From an uncultured Aquimarina sp. (GTDB lineage Bacteria; Bacteroidota; Bacteroidia; Flavobacteriales; Flavobacteriaceae): 64,000 bases of DNA. The DNA lies in the NCBI GenBank assembly GCA_947492105.1, contig CANLMN010000009.1, positions 62,001 through 126,000 of the forward strand, in the 5' to 3' direction. The number at the start of each line of letters is the position of its first letter. Positions within the stretch are counted from its first letter, which is position 1. The notes under the pieces were generated by a model. It was not told the DNA's origin. It did no database searches and saw nothing but the letters and a program-made list of their open reading frames with translations. Shown piece by piece: positions 45,929 to 54,518 of this stretch. A program made the translations under genes and the position numbers.

Positions 45929-48367
45929 CTATTGTTTTTCCCAAATTAGGCTTTCATTTTTATAATCTACCAAAACAGCATCACCCGCTATTACACTTTC
46001 TGAAACAATCATTCTCGATATTACTTTTTTGATATAAGTTCTTATTACTCCAGATATTGGTCGGGCTCCATATTTCTTTGAATACCCTTTATTTGATAGG
46101 TATTTTAAAGCCTCTCCTGATAACGAAAGGGTTATGTCTTTTTGTTTTCGTAATTGTTCCTGAAGATTTTTGAACTGTAATAAGAAAATCATTTGGGCTA
46201 CCTGTTCATTAATTGGTGCAAAAGGGACTACTTCTGTAATCCTACCCAAAAATTCTGGTCTAAAATGGTCACTCATTACATCTATCAATTGATTTGATTC
46301 TGGTATTTTTTGTTGGTCAAATTGATCAGAAATCCATTGACTCCCTATATTAGAAGTAAATATGATAATTGCATTAGAAAAATCTCCTTCTCTACCTAAT
46401 TTATCATGGATATGTCCTTCATCCATAATTTGAAGAAAAACATCATACACTGAGCTATGAGCTTTTTCTATTTCATCAAACAAGATAATAGCATATGGTT
46501 TCTGCCGTATCTTGTTAACCAGCATTCCTCCTTCTTCATATCCTACATATCCTGGAGGAGCACCATATAAGAGTGCTGCAGAATGTTCTTCTTTAAACTC
46601 GGACATATCAAACCGTATCATAGCATTCTGGTCGTCAAAAAGTAATTCTGCAAGAGACTTTGTTAGTTCCGTTTTTCCTGTTCCTGTAGGTCCCAGAAAG
46701 AAAAAAGAACCTATGGGTTGTTTTGGGTTACTCAAACCACTCCTAGACTCTATAATTGCGTCAGATAGGGTTGTAATAGCATGATCTTGCCCTTTTACTC
46801 GAGCTTGCAAACGCTCTTCGATATTTAGAAGTCGTTCTTTTTCTTCAGCTTGTATTTTTCCTATTGGAATACCTGTAATACTTGCCACCAAAGCGGATAC
46901 TTCATGTGCTGTAACTTCTTTTATTGGTTCCGTTGCTAATGTTTTTGCTTCTTTTAAGTATTCTTTCAGCTTTTGTCTTAGTTCTTTTTCTTGTACAATA
47001 GACAAAATATCATAGTTACTAGAAATATTATTTAATATTACTGGACTAATTCTATCTATAGCCAAACGGTATAAAAACCTAATATTTTGGGCGGCATCTT
47101 TTTCTGCAGGTTGGATTGCATTTAACTGTTTTTCGAGAGTTTCTATTTCTTTCAAAGAATTGGCATTACTCATGTGCACAGACACAAGTGTTCTATCTAA
47201 TAAGTCTATCGCACCATACGGTAGTTTTTTTTCCTTAAAATACCTTTTTGAATATTGTACCGATTCTTCAATAGCATCTTGTGTAATTTTTAACTGGTAA
47301 TGAGCTGTTAATTTATATTTATGGTTGTCCAAACATTTGAGCAACAACATCATCTCTAGTTCTTCTAATTGTATTATTTCCAACTTACTATTTATAGAAT
47401 GCTTTTCTATTGTTTTTCTATAGGCATCTGGATTAATCGTGGATATGAGGTTTATTTTTCCGTCATTGAGTTCTGCTGCAATTAAATTAGTTACTGCTCC
47501 AGATCCTCCATGAGTTCCTTCGGTAAGAACCTGTATATCATCAATAATCAAAAAACAATCTTCTATTTTTGCAATCCGATCAAAGATATCACTCAACTTT
47601 TTTGCTACTTCGCTCTCATTAGCACTATTTGCAAGTAGTTTAGAGGCGTTGAGCCCTATGATTTGTTTTTCTTCGAGTAACGGATTATTAGACTCTGCTA
47701 TATGCTTAATCAATCCTCTGATAATACTTGTTCTTCCTACACCAGAATCCCCGACCAAAAGAACGCCTCTATTTTCTTGGCGTTCCATGCTTTCCAACAC
47801 ATTACGTATTTCTTTATCTCTTCCTAAAATTAAAGTCCCTTCATCTATATTTTTTTGGATAATAAGATTAGTGCAATAAGGTATTGCTCCTAACAACGCT
47901 GTCTGTTCAGCCTCCGTAAGAGCTTTAGAAGAATATATTGGTGAATCATAGAGCTTAAAAAACTCTTCTTCAGTAACCGAAATAGTTTCTAACTGCTTAT
48001 CAGTATAAATAATACCCTGTCTAATAATTGCAGTAAACACACAAACTCCATCTATATAATCGGTACCTAGCTTAATTTTTGATCGTTCTGATTCTTCAAG
48101 TACCTTTGTTACTTCATCATCAGGAGTTGGTTCTGAGCCATCCTGTTCCTTTGATTGGTACATTTCTTTTCTCATCTCAAACCATTCCTGCAAGTAATCA
48201 ATATCTTTGCCCATACTTGATAAGATATCACTTACTCCTGTTGATTCATATAGTATAGCTAGACCTAGATGAGCAACTCCATAGGTAGTATGTCTATCTT
48301 TTGAAGCAAAAGATTTTGCTAATCGTATTGCTGAGATTAAACTGGGACTAAAATTATCTTCAATCAT
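45929..48367 (-). CDS. tssH: T6SS AAA+ ATPase TssH (ClpV)
   Basis: 812 residues. An N-terminal Clp-N domain (SAIRLAKSFASKDRHTTYGV, AHLGLAILYES) is followed by two AAA+ modules. The second module is standard: Walker A GPTGTGKTELTKSL, Walker B AIILFDEIEKAHSSVYDVFL, and sensor/arginine region GAPPGYVGYEEGG. The first module has GDSGVGRTS with Arg212 instead of the Walker A Lys, and DCFLIIDDIQVL where a DE pair is normal. A coiled-coil middle domain lies between. ClpV disassembles contracted TssBC sheath. The gene is in the baseplate operon, five bases after tssF. Confidence 0.92.
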   Translation of the reverse strand: MIEDNFSPSLISAIRLAKSFASKDRHTTYGVAHLGLAILYESTGVSDILSSMGKDIDYLQEWFEMRKEMYQSKEQDGSEPTPDDEVTKVLEESERSKIKLGTDYIDGVCVFTAIIRQGIIYTDKQLETISVTEEEFFKLYDSPIYSSKALTEAEQTALLGAIPYCTNLIIQKNIDEGTLILGRDKEIRNVLESMERQENRGVLLVGDSGVGRTSIIRGLIKHIAESNNPLLEEKQIIGLNASKLLANSANESEVAKKLSDIFDRIAKIEDCFLIIDDIQVLTEGTHGGSGAVTNLIAAELNDGKINLISTINPDAYRKTIEKHSINSKLEIIQLEELEMMLLLKCLDNHKYKLTAHYQLKITQDAIEESVQYSKRYFKEKKLPYGAIDLLDRTLVSVHMSNANSLKEIETLEKQLNAIQPAEKDAAQNIRFLYRLAIDRISPVILNNISSNYDILSIVQEKELRQKLKEYLKEAKTLATEPIKEVTAHEVSALVASITGIPIGKIQAEEKERLLNIEERLQARVKGQDHAITTLSDAIIESRSGLSNPKQPIGSFFFLGPTGTGKTELTKSLAELLFDDQNAMIRFDMSEFKEEHSAALLYGAPPGYVGYEEGGMLVNKIRQKPYAIILFDEIEKAHSSVYDVFLQIMDEGHIHDKLGREGDFSNAIIIFTSNIGSQWISDQFDQQKIPESNQLIDVMSDHFRPEFLGRITEVVPFAPINEQVAQMIFLLQFKNLQEQLRKQKDITLSLSGEALKYLSNKGYSKKYGARPISGVIRTYIKKVISRMIVSESVIAGDAVLVDYKNESLIWEKQ

Positions 48368-48372
48368 TAATG

Positions 48373-50148
48373 TTATATTATATTTACACGATAAGGGGTA
48401 TTATGTACTGATCTGCTTTGTAGTTCTAATTGCAAAGAATGACCTAATCTCTTTTTATTTTCATTAGTTAGCTTTCCGTTTTCATATAAAACCACATCGA
48501 TACTGATCGTTCTTACTAGTCCTTGTTTTTTATTTGCAGATATACCAACTCCGGACTTTACCTTTATGTCTTTAACAATCTTGCCAACTGTCATCGATAT
48601 AAATCCCTTTATATCTTCATTAGACACTATTCTATCTTTTGCAATTAATCCATAACGAAAACTGCTGATTTTTTCTTTAGTTCCATTTTTCACTACCCCT
48701 CCTACTGTATCTGTCTGCAAACGTATGCTTTCCGCCTGTAATCCAATAACCTGATATTGGTTCAACAAAGAGCCTTTTTCGATGCCGTTTGCCAAAGCAG
48801 CATTTGTTGTCCAATAGCTACATTCATATGTATTTGATGCAGCATATGGTATTGTTAATAGATATAATTTCTCACTATTATCACTTACATTCTTGTACCC
48901 AAAATTTACTTTTTTCTCTAATTCATTTAATTTATAATGCAAATCTTCTAAATATGCATTGAGCAAATCATACCCAACAGCAGAAAAAGAGCTACCTTCC
49001 TCCCTAACTGTTTGTATAACTTGGTTTAAAATTGATTTTGCATTACGCTCATCAAATTGCTCTAAATCACCAAAATAGAGTGAATAAGATCCTTCAAGAT
49101 TCGTGATGTCGTTTTTTAATGCATTTTTATACATTTTGCCTGTATTATCTACCAGAGCTTCTATATTAAGAAAGTATTCATTGTCATTAGAAAAAAGAGA
49201 AAAAATCTTACCGTTTCTCCTTATATCATGTTGTTTGTAAGAGAATTTCCTATTGACAATCGGAAATGTATTTAAGGATATATCTATTTTATCTAATTCT
49301 TCTTTTTCAAAAGCTACAGGAAAAGATATCTGTAACCAAAAAAGTTCTTTATTATATTCTTCTAATTCATCTTTATTAAAAACACCTTCACATCTTTGTA
49401 TCAATGTATGTTTCTTTTTGGCACTTTGGGTAAGGTCTAGTGTGTATAAGTAATCCTGATAATATCTCTTAATAGTTGTATAATAATGTTCTTTTTTGAC
49501 AGTTTGATCCTCTTCATCTTGTCGAAGCTCTAACGCATTACCCTCAAAATCATAAACTTTTGCCATCTTTAGGTAAGGAGCTAAATATGAATCTCTAAGC
49601 AAAATGCTAATAGCTATTTTATCTATGCTCTTAAGTAAGGGAGTCTGAATATCAAGTGCAACCCATATCATATACTCTGGAACACGATGATCCTTATAAG
49701 AGGTTATTGATATGTTGGAAGCACTTTTATCATTTCTAAAAGTAAGTTGATGCTCTATAGCCGTACAATAGACAGATGCTTTTATTAGCTCCTGTTTTTT
49801 TATAGGCGTAAAAAAGATTTCTGCAAACTCTCCTTGAGTTATTTTTTGAAAATATAATTGAGTCGTTTTGTCTATTTCTCCTATTTCTTCTGAAGGTTGT
49901 ACACTAAGAAGAGCATGAGACGGCATAGGAAGAGACCAGTTTTCATTAACTAGTATCTTGGCTATTCGCTCTAGCAGTTTGCCATCTGAAATCTTTATTT
50001 CTTGATAAATTTTTGATAACTCATAAGTAAATACATCCAAAAACATTTCAATGACTGGATCCATCATCTGCTGATTTTCAACTCCCCACAACTCCATAGA
50101 GCGTTGCTTCATACGCTCCTTAATTTTTTTGTAATTATTGTCAACCAT
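48373..50148 (-). CDS. tssF: T6SS baseplate protein TssF
   Basis: 591 residues. It begins with the family-like YKKIKERMKQRSMELWGVEN, then MMDPVIEMFLDVFTYELSKI (TssF proteins start with a helical 'E..F....ELA' core). Conserved later parts include LLSVQPSEEIGEIDKTTQLY and the C-terminal GVVKNGTKEKISSFRYGLIA. TssF and TssG form the baseplate wedge with TssE and TssK. It lies 14 bases after the gp25-like gene. Confidence 0.83.
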   Translation of the reverse strand: MVDNNYKKIKERMKQRSMELWGVENQQMMDPVIEMFLDVFTYELSKIYQEIKISDGKLLERIAKILVNENWSLPMPSHALLSVQPSEEIGEIDKTTQLYFQKITQGEFAEIFFTPIKKQELIKASVYCTAIEHQLTFRNDKSASNISITSYKDHRVPEYMIWVALDIQTPLLKSIDKIAISILLRDSYLAPYLKMAKVYDFEGNALELRQDEEDQTVKKEHYYTTIKRYYQDYLYTLDLTQSAKKKHTLIQRCEGVFNKDELEEYNKELFWLQISFPVAFEKEELDKIDISLNTFPIVNRKFSYKQHDIRRNGKIFSLFSNDNEYFLNIEALVDNTGKMYKNALKNDITNLEGSYSLYFGDLEQFDERNAKSILNQVIQTVREEGSSFSAVGYDLLNAYLEDLHYKLNELEKKVNFGYKNVSDNSEKLYLLTIPYAASNTYECSYWTTNAALANGIEKGSLLNQYQVIGLQAESIRLQTDTVGGVVKNGTKEKISSFRYGLIAKDRIVSNEDIKGFISMTVGKIVKDIKVKSGVGISANKKQGLVRTISIDVVLYENGKLTNENKKRLGHSLQLELQSRSVHNTPYRVNII

Positions 50149-50162
50149 AAATTTATAGTATA

Positions 50163-50591
50163 TTATTGAGATAGAGGGCTTACATAAATAGAAGTATTAA
50201 AGTTAAAAGGTATACCTGTCTGCACAATATTACCAGAAACATTAATTACTGCTTTACGTCTTATTTCAGAATATTTTTTAGAATCTATATTCGTATCAAC
50301 TTCACTTAAATTTACTGCAACTTTTAAATCAGTAAGTCTTATTTCATATTTAGTAATTGTCCTCAAAAGAGAAGTTCGAACAGTTTCTTCCCATTCGTAA
50401 ATTTTAACTAACTGATTGAATTCCAATTCCCATATATCAGATCCGAAGTCATTTCTACCTGCAACCTCGCCATAACGACTCGTAATTTGCATCATTATAT
50501 ATTGAGCAATTGATTCTTCAACTGTACATTCTTTTCTACCATTACCCTTTAGCATGGTAGAAAAATCAATAGGTAATTTTAAATACTTCAT
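50163..50591 (-). CDS. tssE: T6SS baseplate protein TssE (GPW/gp25 family)
   Basis: 142 residues of the gp25-like fold. CTVEESIAQYIMMQITSRYG, then AGRNDFGSDIWELEF, is the family's conserved pattern, followed by EETVRTSLLRTITKYEIRLT and DLKVAVNL. The protein joins the wedge to the first sheath ring. A gap of 574 bases with a hairpin separates it from tssC, so it may begin a second transcript (tssE-F-H-G-N-K-...). Confidence 0.8.
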   Translation of the reverse strand: MKYLKLPIDFSTMLKGNGRKECTVEESIAQYIMMQITSRYGEVAGRNDFGSDIWELEFNQLVKIYEWEETVRTSLLRTITKYEIRLTDLKVAVNLSEVDTNIDSKKYSEIRRKAVINVSGNIVQTGIPFNFNTSIYVSPLSQ

Positions 50592-51165
50592 GCAGCTTAA
50601 TCTTTATTTTCTTCGGTTATCTGTTAGATTTAGTCGCTATTATTTTATTCTTGACAATACAAAACATAGTTATCAGGAATTATAAACTCATAATAATCAA
50701 TACAAATAACATGTTTTACAACTTCCAACCTCTAATAGTTTAGAAAAAACATCTTAAACATATATAAATGATAGATTTGGTACCTTATACACCTTGGTGT
50801 TTGATACACTTAATGCCGGATATAATCCAGCATTAAGTTTTTATTTTCAATTTGTATTTAATCTTGATATTCAAACCACCTAAATCTGATTTAGTATCGC
50901 ATAAGCATCGCTATATAATCGGACTGCTATATGAACCTATGAAATGTTTTGCCCCCCTAAAGACGCTATTTTGCTCATTATTTTTGATAGATTGTAGTCC
51001 ATTGTCGATTTGATCAATTTTGTGGCTAAGGAAGGTTAATCTCTATCCCAAACCATAAAAGATCGTATTGAACTCTATTTCAAAATAAAATTGATCTATA
51101 TTCTACGAATGCCCAAAAATCACTTCTCTAATTGAGTATTAGCCTTTTTTTGTTTAAACAACACA
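50592..51165. other. Gene-free spacer between tssC and tssE
   Basis: 574 bases in a locus where most gaps are under 60 bases. No coding frame on either strand. It contains the hairpin at 50808-50847. It probably holds a promoter for the tssE-to-tssR operon. Confidence 0.5.
50808..50847 (+). terminator. Strong hairpin with T-run between tssC and tssE, plus strand
   Basis: ACTTAATGCCGG pairs with CCAGCATTAAGT (one G-T position), seven-base loop, followed on the plus strand by TTTTTATTTT. As a rho-independent terminator it points opposite to the T6SS genes and there is no plus-strand gene upstream of it. On the minus strand there is no T-run, so there it would be a plain hairpin in the transcript. 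Confidence 0.55.
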
Positions 51166-52542
51166 TTATTCTTGTTTATATTCACTATTCCAAACTGCGT
51201 TTTCTGGACCATCACCTTTGTGCCCATCCAATTGAATTACAAAACTTTTTGCAGGAAAATACGGAGTAATATGTATATCTAATAAAACACGATCTTTTTG
51301 ATTTGCATCCTGTTCTATTTTCATAACCTTAAACCTTTCTATTAACTTAGTAGGTCCTTGAATTCCATCTAAAAACTTAACGATTTGACTTCTCAAATCC
51401 GCTTCAGTACGTGTTGTCCAATTTTCAAAAGCTCTTCTATTCAAAAAATCAAAAAGTACTTTGGTTATATGATCAAATACCCGGACTACCGAGTATGTTT
51501 GCAACCCTAAGTTGTCACCGTTAAATAAAGTTTTGGCAGAAAAAGCCATTACTTTACTATACTCATTAACCATAGGAACCAATCCCATTTTCTCTAGTTC
51601 AGATATCTCACTTCTCATCAGGTCAAAACGCACACTTTCTACTTCGTTAATCCCTCCAAATTTCTTTCCTGCTACAACCTGAGACATTAAGGTACTATAA
51701 ATTTTTCCCGCCAATGCTGAAGATGGGGGAACATACAAATCTTCTTCTTCTCCCACCACATCATCTTTCTTTCTCCCCAAAAGCCAATTACAAGACATTA
51801 AGGTATTTGATTTAAACACATCTCCTCCTGTATGATTTGCATTAAAAAATATATCAACTACATCATCAGCAGATTCTAAATCTTGAAAATCTGTAACAAG
51901 GATTGCTTTATTATTATGAGCAATTTTTGACCACTTATCTAATACTGAATTTGACCCCAAATATCCAGGTATATTCAATATTCCATAGTTATTTCTTAGA
52001 TCTAGGCGATCAAAATTTTGTTTCATTTCATTTGCAACAAAATCAATAAACAATGTATTATCCAAATCCTTTACCTGGTCTATATCTGCGTTTAAGATAG
52101 TAACATTCTTTACTTTATCAGATTCAGTATTTTTATAAAAAAGCGCTACAGACCTATATGATCTTTCTAATTCTTCTGTTGCTTTAAGCGTATTTTTGAG
52201 ATTTAAATTCAATGTTTCATCAGATTTAACAGAACGATCTTTAGCTATATCACGCATACCTTCTGTATCTTTTCCACTTTTGAGCAGGTCAATCCATACA
52301 TTAAGCCTGTTGGATAAATTTTCACGTTCTGTTCCCCACTGTTCATCATTAAGAAAAATGTTTCTTCGCGCTTTCCTTTTGGGATTTAGATTAGAATATC
52401 CATCTATTATATTTTCTAAAAAAGAAAAGCCTCCATATTCTGCTAGGGCATCTATTGAAGAACCTTTTTTCTTAGATGTTTTTTCTTTCGTAGAAACTGC
52501 TTGTTTCTCTTGAACTTGTTTTTCTTGTAATTGTTTCGCCAT
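51166..52542 (-). CDS. tssC: T6SS contractile sheath large subunit TssC
   Basis: 458 residues. Conserved TssC pattern: NRLNVWIDLLKSGKDTEGMR is followed by the two-strand 'handshake' region, then LRNNYGILNIPGYLGSNSVL, and the C-terminal INEVESVRFDLMRSEISELE, DLRSQIVKFLDGIQGPTKLI and RVLLDIHITPYFPAKSFVIQ. With TssB it makes the contractile sheath around the Hcp tube. A Lys-rich N-terminal 30 residues (KQVQEKQAVSTKEKTSKKKG) precede the fold. It starts 35 bases after tssB. Confidence 0.92.
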   Translation of the reverse strand: MAKQLQEKQVQEKQAVSTKEKTSKKKGSSIDALAEYGGFSFLENIIDGYSNLNPKRKARRNIFLNDEQWGTERENLSNRLNVWIDLLKSGKDTEGMRDIAKDRSVKSDETLNLNLKNTLKATEELERSYRSVALFYKNTESDKVKNVTILNADIDQVKDLDNTLFIDFVANEMKQNFDRLDLRNNYGILNIPGYLGSNSVLDKWSKIAHNNKAILVTDFQDLESADDVVDIFFNANHTGGDVFKSNTLMSCNWLLGRKKDDVVGEEEDLYVPPSSALAGKIYSTLMSQVVAGKKFGGINEVESVRFDLMRSEISELEKMGLVPMVNEYSKVMAFSAKTLFNGDNLGLQTYSVVRVFDHITKVLFDFLNRRAFENWTTRTEADLRSQIVKFLDGIQGPTKLIERFKVMKIEQDANQKDRVLLDIHITPYFPAKSFVIQLDGHKGDGPENAVWNSEYKQE

Positions 52543-52576
52543 AATTATTAACCTTTTAAAAGTGATGAATAGTAGT

Positions 52577-53038
52577 CTATTTATTGTCGCTAACGTCTTC
52601 TATTTCCCTCAAAGACTCTTCTAATAATTCGACTATTGCTGCTCTTGTTTCTGGATTTTCTAAAGCCTTTTTCAACCCTCTATTAGAAGTAAGCTGACGA
52701 ATAATTTTAGCATTCTGTTCCTTTTCAATACTAAGTTTACTTAAAAACGCACTATTCTCCTTAATTGACTTAGCTCCAAAATCTCCTAGATTTTTAAAAC
52801 GCATTGTTTCTTTGATATCTGTTCCATTTTCATCCTGAAACTCAAGATTTAATTTAGGATCAAATTTTTCAAACACTTCTTCAACCGTTTGAAGTCCATA
52901 AATTGCTTCTGGACTTACAGGAGGTTCATTTGTTAGCTTCTGAATTAGCAAAGTTTTGTTTGAAGGTATATCCGCTATAGATTCACCTGCATCAATTTTT
53001 ACTTCATTGCCTCCAATACCATAATTATACATAGACAT
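52577..53038 (-). CDS. tssB: T6SS contractile sheath small subunit TssB
   Basis: 153 residues. It contains EVKIDAGESIADIPSNKTLL, EEVFEKFDPKLNLEFQDENG, and the TssB signature RFKNLGDFGAKSIKENSAFL. The C-terminal helix provides the ClpV-recognition region in TssBC sheaths. It is the first gene of the minus-strand T6SS locus; 650 bases of non-coding repeats and a terminator separate it from yajC. Confidence 0.92.
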   Translation of the reverse strand: MSMYNYGIGGNEVKIDAGESIADIPSNKTLLIQKLTNEPPVSPEAIYGLQTVEEVFEKFDPKLNLEFQDENGTDIKETMRFKNLGDFGAKSIKENSAFLSKLSIEKEQNAKIIRQLTSNRGLKKALENPETRAAIVELLEESLREIEDVSDNK

Positions 53039-53247
53039 AACTATAAATTTTATATTTTACGTCTTAAAGATATTATTAATTCCAAAATCCCTAACAACAT
53101 TTAACAAAAATACAACTGAAAATCAGTTCATTATTTCATCAATTACCTTTCCAAATAGAAAAAAATTCTGATGTCTCTGTTAAGATTATCTATTATGAAT
53201 AGTCAAGAAGATTTCAAATCAAAGCATAGTTTTGATTCTGTAAACAA

Positions 53248-53366
53248 TTTTCTAAAATAATTATGGGCTAAAAATTAGCTTCTTTTTCTACTATTTTTTC
53301 ACTAGAAAATCAAACCGTACCCATCGGCTATACCTACATTTTATAGTTCAAATTATTTTGGTCTAC
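53248..53366 (+). repeat. Dispersed intergenic repeat, family 1, copy C
   Basis: About 120 bases: CTAAAATAATTATGGGCTAA, AGCTTCTTTTTCTACTATTT, GAAAATCAAACCGTACCCAT, CGGCTATACC, TTTATAGTTCAAATTATTTT, GGTCTAC. It lies just upstream of tssB, so it marks the upper edge of the T6SS locus. Confidence 0.7.
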
Positions 53367-53417
53367 ATATATTATAATACCCTTTGTGGTTTGAATTTAC
53401 CGGAAAGAAAGATTATG

Positions 53418-53522
53418 ATTTTTTGTTTCAGCTGTAGTAGTAAAACCAAGCATAGCCTTGGTTACGGTTTATTTTATGAGGAAGCTGAGGCGAAAAAAGA
53501 AAATTTTATCCCAGTAAATTCA
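53418..53522 (-). repeat. Dispersed repeat, family 2, copy 2 (inverted partner of 5675-5780)
   Basis: Near-identical to the reverse complement of 5675-5780 over GTTTCAG, ATAGCCTTGGTTACGGTTTA and the AGCTGAGGCG..CCCAGTAAATTCA block. It immediately follows family 1 copy C, as the other copy follows family 1 copy A. Confidence 0.8.
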
Positions 53523-53628
53523 AAGGATAAAAGGTATACTGGTATAATTGAATTGAGTGCAAAAACAAAAACCCCTGCAACAACTTTTGCTTTTAAAAAT
53601 AAAAACACTGTATCTGTTTTATCCAAAC

Positions 53629-53660
53629 AAAAAAAGACCACCAAGAGGTGGTCTTTTTTT
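53629..53660. terminator. Bidirectional terminator downstream of yajC
   Basis: AAAAAGACCACC / GGTGGTCTTTTT stem with a four-base loop and T-runs on both strands. It is about 30 bases past the yajC stop on the minus strand and insulates the housekeeping operon from the T6SS genes. Confidence 0.9.
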
Positions 53661-53688
53661 GTTGAAAATAAAATTATATTCTCCGCAA

Positions 53689-53979
53689 TTATTTCTTTTC
53701 TACAACAGTAGGAGTATTTATTCTTTGACTCATTTCCATAGAAATAGAAGATTTATCAAAAGTTAATTTACCTGAACCTGTTTCTATCACAACTGCTTCA
53801 TTTTTTTCACTAAAATCAAAGATTTTGCCGTGTAAACCACTTTTCATAATCACACGATCTCCTTTTTTGAGATTTCCTGCAAATTCCTTTTCTTTTTTTG
53901 TTTTTCTAATGTTCGGTATAATCATAAAAAACACGATTGCCACGAACATAATCAGCATTAAGCCTATGTTTTGATCCAT
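53689..53979 (-). CDS. yajC: Sec translocase accessory protein YajC
   Basis: 96 residues: one N-terminal transmembrane helix (GLMLIMFVAIVFFMIIPNIR), a basic stretch (KTKKEKEF), then the YajC beta domain (LKKGDRVIMKSGLHGKIFDF, EAVVIETGSGKLTFDKSSI). YajC associates with SecDF at the inner membrane. Six bases separate it from the upstream DUF1573 gene. Confidence 0.93.
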   Translation of the reverse strand: MDQNIGLMLIMFVAIVFFMIIPNIRKTKKEKEFAGNLKKGDRVIMKSGLHGKIFDFSEKNEAVVIETGSGKLTFDKSSISMEMSQRINTPTVVEKK

Positions 53980-53985
53980 ATGATA

Positions 53986-54459
53986 TTATTCTGCAGTACC
54001 TGCTGCTGCTTTTGCTTTTGGCGCAACCATTGCTTTGATTTGTAACTTCTCTGTTCCTGCTTCTGTATTTGCAGTAATAGTTACTTGTTTTGTTTGCTGA
54101 TTTGGTTTTCCATTGGAGTTAAATTTTACCAACATCTCCCCTGTTGCTCCTGGAGCTACTGGTTCTTTAGGCCAAGTTGGAACTGTACATCCACAACTTC
54201 CTTTTGCACTTACAATAACCAATGGCACTTTTCCTGTATTCGTGAATTTAAATGTATGCTCTACAACATCTCCTTCATTTATATTCCCAAAATCATGTTC
54301 AGAGTTTTCGAATGTCATCACTGGAAAATCACCAGCTTTTGCATCACGTTCTTCTGCCATTTCTACGTTTTCATCTTTTACCTTGTTGGCAGCATTATCT
54401 TTACATGCCACAAAAGTCATTGCAAAAATACCTGCAAGGATCAAAATTCCTTTTTTCAT
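53986..54459 (-). CDS. DUF1573 lipoprotein
   Basis: 157 residues. MKKGILILAGIFAMTFVACK has a lipobox (TFVAC), and the DUF1573 Ig-like sandwich follows: FENSEHDFGNINEGDVVEHT, FKFTNTGKVPLVIVSAKGSC, GCTVPTWPKEPVAPG. This domain is very common in Bacteroidota and its role is unknown. The order nusB, DUF1573, yajC is often conserved in the Flavobacteriaceae (from memory). Confidence 0.92.
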   Translation of the reverse strand: MKKGILILAGIFAMTFVACKDNAANKVKDENVEMAEERDAKAGDFPVMTFENSEHDFGNINEGDVVEHTFKFTNTGKVPLVIVSAKGSCGCTVPTWPKEPVAPGATGEMLVKFNSNGKPNQQTKQVTITANTEAGTEKLQIKAMVAPKAKAAAGTAE

Positions 54460-54518
54460 TTTTATTTGTATTTATAGTTTATATAGTTTTTCAGAATCAA
54501 AAATAATAAAAAAAAGCA

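Noticed and set aside
53358-53711. 117-codon plus-strand frame between tssB and yajC
   Set aside because: It is built from repeat family 2 and the bidirectional terminator, so it is probably not coding.
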